DNA from: Pseudomonas fluorescens Q2-87
GTDB taxonomy: Bacteria > Pseudomonadota > Gammaproteobacteria > Pseudomonadales > Pseudomonadaceae
Direction: 5' to 3'
DNA: 64,000 nt
Assembly (NCBI RefSeq): GCF_000281895.1
Contig: NZ_CM001558.1
Location: 2,484,556-2,548,555 of the forward strand
This document shows, one piece after another, positions 8,723-17,383 of the stretch (the stretch's first letter is position 1; every line of letters begins with the position of its first letter). The notes beneath the pieces are model-generated. The model searched no databases, was not told the DNA's origin, and saw only the letters and a list, made by a program, of their open reading frames with translations. The position numbers were made by a program, and so were the translations under genes.

Positions 8723-9976
8723 ATGACCGGTTTTTTTATCCGTGGGGCTTTGTTTCCAATGCTCGGCCTGTTGCCACTGGCCACCGCCAGCGCCGAGGGA
8801 TTCATTGACGACAGCAAGCTCAAGCTGCAATTGCGCAACGTTTACTTCAACGAAAATTTCCGTGACGAGCATGGCATGAGCGCCCGAGCGGCAAGGACCG
8901 CCAAGAGCGAACGCACCGAATGGGCCCAAGGTTTTCTGTTGGATTACCAGTCAGGTTTCACACCCGGCACCGTCGGTCTTGGTGTCGACGCCCTGGGTCT
9001 GCTTGGCGTCAAGCTGGACTCTGGACGTGGCCGCAGCGGCACCGGTCTGCTGCCGGTGCAGGATGACGGTCGCGCAGCCGACGAGTTCGCCAGCGCGGGT
9101 ATGACCGCCAAGGCCAGGCTGGCCAAGACCACACTCAAATACGGTACCTTGCTGCCCAAGACTCCGGTATTGGTCTACAACGACGCACGGCTGTTGCCCC
9201 AGACCTACCAGGGCACGCAAATCAGCAGTACGGACATTGATAATCTGGCGCTCACCGGTGGGCATCTGGAACGTTTCAAACTGCGGGACTCAAGCAACAG
9301 CATGCCGATTGTCCCCGATGGATATGCGGGCGATCAGTCAGGGGATTTCAATTATGCCGGTGCCGACTACAAGCTGGGAAAGAACCTCCGGCTGAGCTAT
9401 TTCTACGGTGAGCTGGAGAACTTCTACCGCCAGAACTTTGCCGGCATCCAGCATGATCTGCCCCTTGGCGCCGGAGTGCTGACCAGCGACCTGCGTTACT
9501 TCCACAGCGTCGATTCGGGGACGGCCTACGCAGGCAAGATCGACAACGACATGCTCAGCGGCCTGCTGTCCTATGCGGTTGCCGGCCACACGCTGAGCGC
9601 TGGCTACCAGAAACTCAGCGGCGGGGCAGGCTTGCCTTACGTCAGCGGTGCCACGGTCTATTCCTTCAGCAACGTCGGTATCGGCAAGTTCATCGAGGAA
9701 GACGAGAAGACCTGGATGCTCGGCTACGGCTACGATTTTGCCCGCCTCGGTGTTCCCGGCCTGACCTTTTCCACTCGCTACCTGAGCGGTAGCGACGGCA
9801 AGTCCGATTCCACCGTCAACGAGTGGGAACGTGACGCCGAGATCGCCTATGTGGTGCAGCAGGGCAGCTTCAAGGGCTTGGGCGTGAAGCTGCGCAACTA
9901 CGTCTACCGCTCGGATTTTTCAAGGGGCCGTGACAGCAACCGGATCTACTTTACCTACGATGTTGCCCTTTGGTAG
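8723..9976 (+). CDS. OprD-family outer-membrane porin
   Basis: A 417-residue OprD-family substrate-specific porin. It has a signal peptide ending near ATASA-EG, then FIDDSKLKLQLRNVYFNENF, QGFLLDYQSGFTPGTVGLGVDALGLLGVKLD and DFNYAGADYKL, all characteristic, and an aromatic C-terminal residue (VALW). It forms an outer-membrane channel, here presumably for the carboxylate taken up by the two upstream carriers. AACAACAA at 8702-8709 lies just before the start. It is convergent with the TetR gene that begins one base after its stop. Confidence 0.92.
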   Translation: MTGFFIRGALFPMLGLLPLATASAEGFIDDSKLKLQLRNVYFNENFRDEHGMSARAARTAKSERTEWAQGFLLDYQSGFTPGTVGLGVDALGLLGVKLDSGRGRSGTGLLPVQDDGRAADEFASAGMTAKARLAKTTLKYGTLLPKTPVLVYNDARLLPQTYQGTQISSTDIDNLALTGGHLERFKLRDSSNSMPIVPDGYAGDQSGDFNYAGADYKLGKNLRLSYFYGELENFYRQNFAGIQHDLPLGAGVLTSDLRYFHSVDSGTAYAGKIDNDMLSGLLSYAVAGHTLSAGYQKLSGGAGLPYVSGATVYSFSNVGIGKFIEEDEKTWMLGYGYDFARLGVPGLTFSTRYLSGSDGKSDSTVNEWERDAEIAYVVQQGSFKGLGVKLRNYVYRSDFSRGRDSNRIYFTYDVALW

Positions 9977-9977
9977 G

Positions 9978-10580
9978 TCAGCGCGCCGTGGTGTCCGTCA
10001 GCAATAGTCCGGAAGCCAGGGCCAGGAAGCCCTCTACGACTTTGTCGCAGGCCAGGTGAGGATCCTGCGCATTGGCCATCCATAACGAAGCCCCGAGCAG
10101 GGCGCCCATGATCAGGCGCGCTGTCGCTTCGGTGTCGACCGTGCGGATCGTCCCCTCATCGAGCAGTCGCTGCAGGCTGCGTTGAGTGCTGCGGATGCAG
10201 GCGCTCTGGCTGGGCCACTGCGATGGATCGCCGAGTACGGCGGGTCCATCGAGAAATACGATGCGCTGGATTTCCGGTTCCAGGGACATCTTTATATAAG
10301 CGATGGACTCATCGATGAAGCCGTCCCAGGTCGTGGCGGCTTCGTCGATGATCGCTGACAGGCGCTTCACCATTTCTTCATCGATCTGGGCGATGACGGC
10401 CTGTAGCAGACCTTTCTTGTCACCGAAATGATGATACAGCGCCCCGCGTGTCAGGCCGGCTTGAGCGGTCAGATCGTCCATCGAACTGTCTGCATATCCT
10501 TTCGCTGCAAATGCCTCTCGCGCCGCCTTGATGAGCTTGCCGCGAGTCTCCGTAATCATGTCCGCACGCTTCTGCGCCAT
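9978..10580 (-). CDS. TetR/AcrR-family transcriptional repressor
   Basis: A 200-residue TetR regulator. The N-terminal helix-turn-helix is KAAREAFAAKGYADSSMDDLTAQAGLTRGALYHHFGDKKGL-like (TRGALYHHF is the recognition segment), and the C-terminal ligand domain is less conserved. It is divergent from the ATP-NAD kinase/GcvP-like operon. The 159-base gap holds three copies of a 15-bp palindrome, so it very likely represses that operon and itself. Confidence 0.9.
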   Translation of the reverse strand: MAQKRADMITETRGKLIKAAREAFAAKGYADSSMDDLTAQAGLTRGALYHHFGDKKGLLQAVIAQIDEEMVKRLSAIIDEAATTWDGFIDESIAYIKMSLEPEIQRIVFLDGPAVLGDPSQWPSQSACIRSTQRSLQRLLDEGTIRTVDTEATARLIMGALLGASLWMANAQDPHLACDKVVEGFLALASGLLLTDTTAR

Positions 10581-10606
10581 CGGTCGACGTCCTCAAAAAA
10601 ATTTAA

Positions 10607-10674
10607 CATTCATGGCGTATGCGAATTGACATACGTGGCGTATGTCGTATTGTGTCTCACATACGAGGCGTATG
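10607..10674. promoter_or_regulatory. Three tandem operator-like palindromes between the TetR gene and the NAD kinase/GcvP-like operon
   Basis: The sequence CATACG-TGG-CGTATG occurs at 10630-10644, CATACG-AGG-CGTATG at 10660-10674, and a 13/15 match (CATTCATGGCGTATG) at 10607-10621. Centres are 23 and 30 bases apart. The near-perfect dyads and their position between a TetR gene and a divergent operon make them its likely binding sites. No strong -35/-10 pair was singled out. Confidence 0.75.
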
Positions 10675-10739
10675 CAATCAGCCTGGCGACTTGTTTGCAG
10701 GCGCTGGAACGCCGTAAAGCCAGTACAGGATACCGATCG

Positions 10740-11906
10740 ATGCATGAGCAGGGCGACTTCAATGTTTCTCTTTCGAGCCTGGGCGAGGGCAAGACCATTG
10801 GGCTGATCGTCAATCCCGTCGCCGGCATGGGTGGGCGCGTGGGCTTGAAAGGCACGGACGGTCCCGATGTGCTGCTCGAAGCGCTGCGCCGTGGCGCGCA
10901 GCCAGTCTCAAGCGAACGGGCTTGCCTGGCGCTCAAGCGTCTTGCCGTCTCGAAGGTGCCATTTCGATTGATCACCGGCTCTGGGGCGCTGGGAGAAGAG
11001 GCCGCGCGCGCCGCAGGCCTCGACCCTGTCGTGGTGTACCGCTCGACGCCCGGGTCGAACCGGCCAGACGACACGCGCAATGCCGCGCTGGTCATGGCAT
11101 ATGCCTCGGTCGATCTGCTGCTTTTTGCAGGGGGAGACGGCACGGCACGCGATGTGTTGGGCATGGTCAGTGACCGAGTGCCCATCCTGGGGATCCCGAC
11201 GGGCGTGAAAATGTATTCGGCGGTTTTCGCGACCAACCCGCAAAACGCAGGACACCTTGCGGCGCGATACATCGCCGCAGAGCGCTCGGTGCGCGTTCGC
11301 GAGGCCGAGGTCATGGACATCGATGAGGATGCCATGCGCCGCGATCAGGTATCGACACGGCTCTATGGCTACGCGCTCAGCCCTCATGAGCGCCACCTGG
11401 CACAAAACGCCAAGGCGGGCTCAGCACCTGATGCGAATCTCGCGCTCGACGCCGTGTCGCGGCAGATCGCTCGCCAAATGAGAGCCGGCTGTCTCTATCT
11501 GCTAGGGCCTGGCACAACGACGCGACGGGTCATGAATGCGCTGGGCTTGTCGGCGACGCTGCTCGGCGTGGACGCGGTAATAGACGGCGCTCTCGTTGGT
11601 GCCGACCTCAACGAGCAGGCATTGCTCCAGCTCATGGAGGACCACGAAACCCGCATCATCGTCGGCGTGCTGGGGGGACATGGCAGCTTGTTTGGGCGTG
11701 GCAATCAGCAGCTCAGCGCCGAGGTCATCCGCAGGGCAGGGCGCGACAACATCATTGTCGTCGCCCCCATGGAAAAGCTGCTGTCGCTGGAGGCCGGCTG
11801 TTTGCGTGTCGACACCGGGGACACCGAAGTCGATGCCCTGCTTAGCGGCTACCTGCAAGTGCACACCGGGCCCGAGCGGTCCGTTTTCTTCAGGGTCCGA
11901 TCCTGA
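10740..11906 (+). CDS. ATP-NAD kinase family protein (AcoX-like)
   Basis: About 388 residues of the ATP-NAD kinase/AcoX family. It starts with GLIVNPVAGMGGRVGLKGTDG and carries the diagnostic GGDGT motif (LLLFAGGDGTARDVLG), followed by PILGIPTGVKMYSAVFA. Classical NAD kinases are shorter; this longer type also occurs as AcoX in acetoin operons, where its role is unclear. The start at 10740 has AGGA nine bases upstream. It is the first gene of the TetR-controlled run, 34 bases before the GcvPA-like gene. It could make NADP(H) for the pathway or phosphorylate another nucleotide-like compound; I cannot decide which. Confidence 0.82.
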   Translation: MHEQGDFNVSLSSLGEGKTIGLIVNPVAGMGGRVGLKGTDGPDVLLEALRRGAQPVSSERACLALKRLAVSKVPFRLITGSGALGEEAARAAGLDPVVVYRSTPGSNRPDDTRNAALVMAYASVDLLLFAGGDGTARDVLGMVSDRVPILGIPTGVKMYSAVFATNPQNAGHLAARYIAAERSVRVREAEVMDIDEDAMRRDQVSTRLYGYALSPHERHLAQNAKAGSAPDANLALDAVSRQIARQMRAGCLYLLGPGTTTRRVMNALGLSATLLGVDAVIDGALVGADLNEQALLQLMEDHETRIIVGVLGGHGSLFGRGNQQLSAEVIRRAGRDNIIVVAPMEKLLSLEAGCLRVDTGDTEVDALLSGYLQVHTGPERSVFFRVRS

Positions 11907-11940
11907 TCATTTGTCCCACCCGCAAACCGAGGATAACCCC

Positions 11941-13344
11941 ATGAGCAATCATGTCGCCCACCCCTACATGGCGAACTCCGTACCTGCACTCAAGCAAGCA
12001 ATGCTCGACTCGATCGGTGTCGACAGCATCGAGGCGTTGTTCCAGCAAATTCCACAGGCTCATCGCCTGCAACGTCCGATCAACCTGCCGCCAACACTGA
12101 ACGAGAGCGAGTTGCGTCGGCATCTGATCAGCACGCTGTCGAAGAATAAAACCTGCGAGCAGAACCTCAATTTTCTCGGCGCCGGTTGTTGGCAGCATCA
12201 CGTTCCTGCCGCGTGTGACGAAGTGGTACGGCGCAACGAGTGGTTGACGTCGGTGTTCGGCGAACCGAGCTCTGATCACGGTCGCAACCAAGCCTGGTTC
12301 GAATTCTGCAGCCAGCTCGGCGAGCTTTTGAACATGGACCTGGTTGGCCTGCCCGTGCGCAGTTGGGGCTGCGCTGCGGGCCATGCCCTTCGCATGGCCA
12401 CGCGCATCACCGGGCGCAACGAAGTGGCAGTGGTGCGCGCCATCGATCCGGAACGGCTGTCGATCATCCGCAACTACTGCGAACCCATCGACATGCCCAG
12501 CCATATCACCGTGCGGCTCGTTGACTACGATCCGGCAACCGGCCTGCTCGATCTCAGTCACCTACGAGCTTCGATAGGGGCGCAAACGGCGGCGGTCTAT
12601 TTCGAGACGCCGTCCTATTTCGGCGTGATCGAGCAGCAGGGTGCCGAAATCGCCGCTATTGCCCACGAGGCGGGGGCTGAAGTAATTGTCGGTGTCGATC
12701 CCATTTCCCTGGGCGTGCTGGCCGCGCCGATCGATTTCGGAGCGGACATCGTCGTTGGGACCACCCAGCCGCTGGGGGTGCATATGCATTGTGGCGGCGG
12801 CGTCAGTGGCTTCATCGCCACGCGGGACGAAGAGCGTTATGCCCACCAGTATCCGACGCTGTTCATCAGCATCGGCGAGACCACGCAGCCCGGCGAATAC
12901 GGCTTTGGCCTGAGCCTGTTCGAGCAGTCGTCCTATGGCTTGCGCGACAAGGGCAACGATTGGACCGGGCACTCGGTGTACATGTGGGCCATCGCCAATG
13001 CGGTCTACATGGCACTGATGGGGCCAAAAGGCTTTGAAGACGTGGGCAATCTCATCCTGCAGCGGAGTCACTACGCGGCGAAGCTGCTGGGCGAAATCCC
13101 TGGGGTGCGCGTCACGTTCCCGAGCGGTTTTTTCAAGGAGTTCGTGGTGGATTTCTCCGCAACCGGGCTCAGCGTGAAGGACATCAACAAGCAGCTTCTG
13201 GCGCAGGGGATTTTCGGCGGCAAAGACCTGACGCAGGACTTTCCAGAACTGGGGGCTAGCGCCCTCTACTGCGTCACGGAGATTCACACACTGGCGGACC
13301 TTGAGCGTCTGGCCGCTGCACTCAAAGGGGTCATCGCACAATGA
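11941..13344 (+). CDS. gcvPA: GcvPA-like subunit (glycine decarboxylase P-protein, N-terminal half homologue)
   Basis: A 467-residue homologue of P-protein subunit 1 (GcvPA). Recognisable segments are LPPTLNESELRRHLISTLSKN, SFLGAG-like NFLGAGCWQHHVPAACDEVV, AGAEVIVGVDPISLGVLAAPIDFGADIVVG and the hydrophobic VHMHCGGGVSGFIATRDE. In glycine cleavage, PA and PB form a PLP enzyme that passes an aminomethyl group to lipoyl-GcvH. Here the canonical ISQGTLQ-type segment is replaced by SSDHGRNQAWFEFCSQLGEL, so substrate use may differ. The start has GAGG eight bases upstream. The stop overlaps the GcvPB-like start (ATGA), which indicates translational coupling. Confidence 0.82.
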   Translation: MSNHVAHPYMANSVPALKQAMLDSIGVDSIEALFQQIPQAHRLQRPINLPPTLNESELRRHLISTLSKNKTCEQNLNFLGAGCWQHHVPAACDEVVRRNEWLTSVFGEPSSDHGRNQAWFEFCSQLGELLNMDLVGLPVRSWGCAAGHALRMATRITGRNEVAVVRAIDPERLSIIRNYCEPIDMPSHITVRLVDYDPATGLLDLSHLRASIGAQTAAVYFETPSYFGVIEQQGAEIAAIAHEAGAEVIVGVDPISLGVLAAPIDFGADIVVGTTQPLGVHMHCGGGVSGFIATRDEERYAHQYPTLFISIGETTQPGEYGFGLSLFEQSSYGLRDKGNDWTGHSVYMWAIANAVYMALMGPKGFEDVGNLILQRSHYAAKLLGEIPGVRVTFPSGFFKEFVVDFSATGLSVKDINKQLLAQGIFGGKDLTQDFPELGASALYCVTEIHTLADLERLAAALKGVIAQ

Positions 13345-14897
13345 ACACACCACTCAAGCAATACCATGCTCCCGTCTGGAGCGAACCGGTCATTCTGGAA
13401 ATGGGTTATCCCGGGCGCCGTGGGGTGATTTTTTCCACCGCAGAAGAAGCGGTGCAAGCGGCCGTCGGCAGCGGCGCCGATCTGGTTCCGGCCAAGATGC
13501 GCCGTTCGCGCAAACCGGCATTGCCGGAAATGTCCGAGCCCGAGGTGCTGTATCACTATCTGCGCCTGTCGCAGCAGACCCTGGGCATGATGAATATCAG
13601 CCTGTTCGGCACCTGCACCATGAAATACAACGCTCAGATCAACGAGGCGACGGCATGGCGGCCGGAAATCACCCACGTGCATCCTTATCAGGACGAGGAC
13701 ACCTTGCAAGGCGCACTTGAAGTGGTGCATGGCATGGACATGATCCTGCGTGAATTGTCCGGGATGGATCAGTTCATTTTCCAAGCGGGTGGCGGTGCCG
13801 ATGCCGCTTACACCAGTTGCGCGGTGACCCGTGCCTACCACGCCTCCAAAGGCGAGCTGGCGCAGCGTGACGAGATCATCACCACGATCCAGACGCACCC
13901 GAGCAGCGCCGCCACTGCCGCCGCTGCCGGCTTCAAGGTCGTCACACTGATGATTGAGGAGAACGGTTACCCATCGCTCGAATCGCTCAAGGCTGCGGTG
14001 TCCAATCGCACCGCAGCGCTGATGGTGAACAATCCCGATGACATGGGCGTGTATAACCCCGAGATCCGCGAGTGGGTGCGGGTGGTGCACGAGGCGGGCG
14101 GCTTGTGCTTCTACGATCACGCCAACTTCAACGGTGCGATGACCAGGATTCGCGCCCGTGAACTCGGTTTCGACGCATGCATGTTCATGTTGCACAAGAC
14201 CTTCGGCGCGCCGAAAAGTGGCGTAGGCGGGCCAGCGGTCGGAGCTTATGGGTGCTCGGCGCAGCTCGCGCCTTTCCTCCCGGCTCCGGTGGTGGCATTC
14301 GACGGGGAGCGTTATCGCCTCGATCATGATCGCCCGCAGAGCACCGGCAAGATACGCGAGTTCTGGGGCAACGTTCCGGTGGTTCTCAAGGCCTACGCCT
14401 GGTCGCGGGCGATGGGCGCAGAAGGCATGGCGCAGGCCTCTGATATCTCCGTCCTGGCCAACAACTACATGGAAAAAGGGCTGTTGGCGATTCGCGGCGT
14501 GACCCGGTCTCACCCCGAAGCAACGAGCCCGCGTATGGAGATGACGCGCTACAGTCTCGAGCAGCTCAAGGAAGACACCGGGGTTGACGTCCATGATGTG
14601 CAGAATCGCATGAGCGATTTCGGCATCGATCCGATGTGGAGCAGCCATCACCCCTGGCTGGTGCCGGAGCCGTTCACGCCAGAACCGGGGGAAATGTATG
14701 GCAAAGAAGCGCTGGATACTTGGATTGCCGTGCTTGCGAGGATTTCCGACGAGGCCTACTCGACCCCGGAAATCGTCAAGACAGCGCCGCATAACCAGGC
14801 GATCCACAGGCTAAAGAGTGCCGCCCTGGACGACCCGCAACATTGGGCCATGACCTGGCGCGCGTTCTTGCGCAAAAACAAAAAGCAGGCGAGTTGA
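13341..14897 (+). CDS. gcvPB: GcvPB-like PLP subunit (glycine decarboxylase P-protein, C-terminal half homologue)
   Basis: A 518-residue homologue of GcvPB. It keeps ELSSPGRRG-like EMGYPGRRGV, GTCTMKYN (residues 90-97), YDHANFN and the PLP lysine in LHKTF (Lys286). The usual HGTNPASA segment is replaced by THPSSAATA (about 185-193), and the glycine-rich HGGGGPG after the lysine reads PKSGVGGPAVGAYG. The fold and cofactor chemistry are therefore retained, but the pocket is altered. No gcvT, gcvH or lpd lies nearby. With the PA partner, NAD kinase homologue and an acyl-CoA synthetase it may decarboxylate a different amino acid; that is inference. Confidence 0.83.
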   Translation: MNTPLKQYHAPVWSEPVILEMGYPGRRGVIFSTAEEAVQAAVGSGADLVPAKMRRSRKPALPEMSEPEVLYHYLRLSQQTLGMMNISLFGTCTMKYNAQINEATAWRPEITHVHPYQDEDTLQGALEVVHGMDMILRELSGMDQFIFQAGGGADAAYTSCAVTRAYHASKGELAQRDEIITTIQTHPSSAATAAAAGFKVVTLMIEENGYPSLESLKAAVSNRTAALMVNNPDDMGVYNPEIREWVRVVHEAGGLCFYDHANFNGAMTRIRARELGFDACMFMLHKTFGAPKSGVGGPAVGAYGCSAQLAPFLPAPVVAFDGERYRLDHDRPQSTGKIREFWGNVPVVLKAYAWSRAMGAEGMAQASDISVLANNYMEKGLLAIRGVTRSHPEATSPRMEMTRYSLEQLKEDTGVDVHDVQNRMSDFGIDPMWSSHHPWLVPEPFTPEPGEMYGKEALDTWIAVLARISDEAYSTPEIVKTAPHNQAIHRLKSAALDDPQHWAMTWRAFLRKNKKQAS

Positions 14898-15029
14898 CCC
14901 AGGATCATCCGCGTAGCGGCACCGTCGATCAGGCGAGGCCGCTCATGAAACCTGATCAGAGCTAACAATCAGCCATCGAAGGTAGCAGCATGACAGCACA
15001 GGCTGGCGGCCTTCCTACAGGAAAACATC

Positions 15030-16652
15030 ATGTCGATTTTCGAAACGGGCCTGGCGCCCTCGGCGGTCAATCATATGGCTTTGTCGCCACTGAGCTTCAT
15101 CGAGCGCACGGCCTCTGTGTATGGCCAATACCCGGCGGTGATCCACGGCTCGATACGGCGTAACTGGCAGCAGACGTACGAACGCTGCCGACGGCTCGCC
15201 GATGCGCTCAGCGGGCGGGGGATCGGCAAGGGCGATACCGTGGCGGTGATGCTGCCCAACATCCCGGCGATGCTCGAGGCTCATTTTGGCGTGCCCATGA
15301 TCGGCGCCGTGCTCAATACCTTGAACGTCCGCCTGGATGCCCAGGCTATCGCCTTCATGCTTGAACACGGCGAGGCCAAGGTATTGATCGCCGACCGTGA
15401 ATTCCACGGTGTTGTCCAGGAGGCGTTGAGTCTGTTGTCGAAACCGCCATTGGTGGTCGATGTCGACGATCCAGAATTCGGCGAAGGCCGCGCCATCAGC
15501 CCGCTGGACTACGAAGCGTTTCTGGAGGAGGGCGACCCAGCGTTTGCCTGGCCATGGCCGGACGACGAATGGCAGGCGATTTCCCTCAACTACACGTCAG
15601 GCACCACGGGGAACCCCAAGGGCGTGGTCTATCACCACCGTGGGGCCTATCTCAATGCACTGGGCAATCAGATGACCTGGGCCATGGGAAATCATCCGGT
15701 GTATCTCTGGACCTTGCCGATGTTTCACTGCAATGGCTGGTGCTACCCGTGGACAGTGACTGCGCTGGCCGGTACTCACGTCTTTCTGCGCCGCGTGGAT
15801 CCGCAGAAGATTCTCACCCTGATCGGTGAACACCGGGTCAGCCACCTGTGTGGCGCGCCGATCGTCCTGAATGCATTGGTCAACTTGCCGGACGCTTCCA
15901 GGGTCACGATTGATCACCCGGTCAGTGCGATGGTGGCCGGCGCCGCACCGCCGGCCAAGGTGATCGAAGCCGTCGAGGCCATGGGCATCAAGATCACTCA
16001 TGTCTATGGCCTGACCGAGGTCTACGGCCCGGTGACGGTGTGTGCCTGGCACGCGCAGTGGGATGAGCGATCAGTGGACGAGCGTGCGAGGATCAAATCG
16101 CGCCAGGGTGTGCGCTACCCGACCCTGGAAGGCCTGATGGTCGCTGATCCGCAAACCCTTCAGCCGGTCGCCTGCGACGGGACCCGCATCGGCGAAATTT
16201 TCATGCGCGGGAACACCGTCATGAAGGGCTATTTGAAAAATCCGCAAGCCACCCAGGAAGCCTTCAAAGGCGGATGGTTCCATACCGGCGACCTGGCGGT
16301 TCGTCACCCCGACGGCTACGTCGAAATCAAAGATCGTCTCAAGGACATCATCATTTCCGGTGGCGAGAACATTTCCACCATCGAGGTCGAGAACGTTCTC
16401 TATCGGCATCCTGCGGTACTGGAAGCCGCCGTGGTTGCCCGCCCTGACGAAAAATGGGGCGAAACGCCCTGTGCCTTCATCACGCTCAAGCCCGGACATC
16501 AGGACATCCTGGAGGCGGACATCATCCTGTTCTGTCGTGAGCACCTGGCGGGGTTCAAGCTGCCCAAAACAGTGGTCTTCAGCGAGTTGCCGAAGACATC
16601 GACGGGCAAGATCCAGAAGTATGTGCTGCGCGATTGGGCCAAGGCACTTTGA
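15030..16652 (+). CDS. AMP-forming acyl-CoA synthetase (DmdB/medium-chain acyl-CoA ligase-like)
   Basis: A 540-residue ANL-superfamily ligase. It has the P-loop-like YTSGTTGNPKG, the adenine motif YGLTEVYGP, the GDL motif WFHTGDLAV, the hinge LKDIIISGGENISTIEVE and the catalytic lysine in TSTGKIQKYVLR. These enzymes adenylate a carboxylic acid and transfer it to CoA. The sequence is of the subgroup annotated as fatty-acyl or 3-methylmercaptopropionyl-CoA ligases; the substrate is not predictable. It lies 132 bases after the GcvPB-like gene in the same direction and converges on a TetR gene 20 bases away. Confidence 0.88.
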   Translation: MSIFETGLAPSAVNHMALSPLSFIERTASVYGQYPAVIHGSIRRNWQQTYERCRRLADALSGRGIGKGDTVAVMLPNIPAMLEAHFGVPMIGAVLNTLNVRLDAQAIAFMLEHGEAKVLIADREFHGVVQEALSLLSKPPLVVDVDDPEFGEGRAISPLDYEAFLEEGDPAFAWPWPDDEWQAISLNYTSGTTGNPKGVVYHHRGAYLNALGNQMTWAMGNHPVYLWTLPMFHCNGWCYPWTVTALAGTHVFLRRVDPQKILTLIGEHRVSHLCGAPIVLNALVNLPDASRVTIDHPVSAMVAGAAPPAKVIEAVEAMGIKITHVYGLTEVYGPVTVCAWHAQWDERSVDERARIKSRQGVRYPTLEGLMVADPQTLQPVACDGTRIGEIFMRGNTVMKGYLKNPQATQEAFKGGWFHTGDLAVRHPDGYVEIKDRLKDIIISGGENISTIEVENVLYRHPAVLEAAVVARPDEKWGETPCAFITLKPGHQDILEADIILFCREHLAGFKLPKTVVFSELPKTSTGKIQKYVLRDWAKAL

Positions 16653-16672
16653 GGCAATCTCTGTAGCGGACC

Positions 16673-17251
16673 TCAGCCATCTGCCGTTGGGATCAATCCC
16701 GCTTCCTGATAACTGAGGACGAGGTCATCGAACAGGCCGATGTCGAGTCGCGTCCGGGCGATGAGTTGGGCGCCGGCGATCGCGGTATAGATGGCGCGGC
16801 CGCGCCGCTCGCACACCTGCGGGCTGCCCAACCCGAGCTCGGCCAGCATGCTCGCCAGCCATGCGACGTTCATGTCCGCAAACGCCTTGATCTGGACTTT
16901 GACTGTTTCGGGCAGGTCCTCGTATTCCGCTGCCATGAAGCTCGACAGGCATAACCGGTTGCCGTCTTCCAGCGACTTGCGAAAGATCGACGGGTAGCGT
17001 TGCAGGCAGTGACGCGGGTCAGGATCGGCCTCGCGTATCGCCTCCAGGAGGCGGGAGGCGTCTTGCCAATAACGTTCGGCGACGGCGGCGCCCAGGTCAG
17101 CCTTGCTTGAGAAGTGGTAATAGATACTGGCGTTCTTGATCCCCACTGCCTCGCCGATGCTGCGGAAGTTGATGCCGTTGTAGCCATGCGCCTGAGCGGC
17201 TGCCTTGGCAGCTTCCAGGATGGCTTCGCGCGCGTTCTCGGTCACTCTCAA
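16673..17251 (-). CDS. TetR/AcrR-family transcriptional repressor
   Basis: A 192-residue TetR regulator. The N-terminal helix-turn-helix includes GYNGINFRSIGEAVGIKNASIYYHFSSKADL-like sequence (KNASIYYHF recognition segment). It is divergent from a glutathione transferase gene, with two matching palindromic operators in the 132-base gap. It probably represses the transferase and itself in response to an electrophile; the ligand is unknown. Confidence 0.9.
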   Translation of the reverse strand: MRVTENAREAILEAAKAAAQAHGYNGINFRSIGEAVGIKNASIYYHFSSKADLGAAVAERYWQDASRLLEAIREADPDPRHCLQRYPSIFRKSLEDGNRLCLSSFMAAEYEDLPETVKVQIKAFADMNVAWLASMLAELGLGSPQVCERRGRAIYTAIAGAQLIARTRLDIGLFDDLVLSYQEAGLIPTADG

Positions 17252-17301
17252 CTCCTCGCTGATAGATCTGGTAACGGCGATTCTACTCGCACAAGCGTTT
17301 A

Positions 17302-17375
17302 CCTGCCAATTGGAAGGTAGGGGTTGACAGGGTAAAAATGAGCAGCCAAGCTTTGCCTACCAATTGACAGGCAGG
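17302..17375 (+). promoter_or_regulatory. Two TetR operator palindromes flanking a promoter for the glutathione transferase
   Basis: CCTGCC-N8-GGTAGG at 17302-17321 and CCTACC-N8-GGCAGG at 17356-17375 share the form CCTRCC-N8-GGYAGG, and each has AATTG in the spacer. A perfect -35 (TTGACA, 17324-17329) lies between them, with a weak -10 near 17347. The second site would cover the transcription start and ribosome-binding region. Confidence 0.7.
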
Positions 17376-17383
17376 TGAAAGAA

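Noticed and set aside
13284..14807. 507-codon minus-strand open frame
   Set aside because: It lies antisense to the GcvPB-like gene, has a low-complexity His/Arg-rich translation and no family signature; a shadow of high-GC codon use.
11941..14897. Annotation as a canonical glycine cleavage system
   Set aside because: GcvT, GcvH and lipoamide dehydrogenase genes are missing nearby and conserved P-protein segments are altered.
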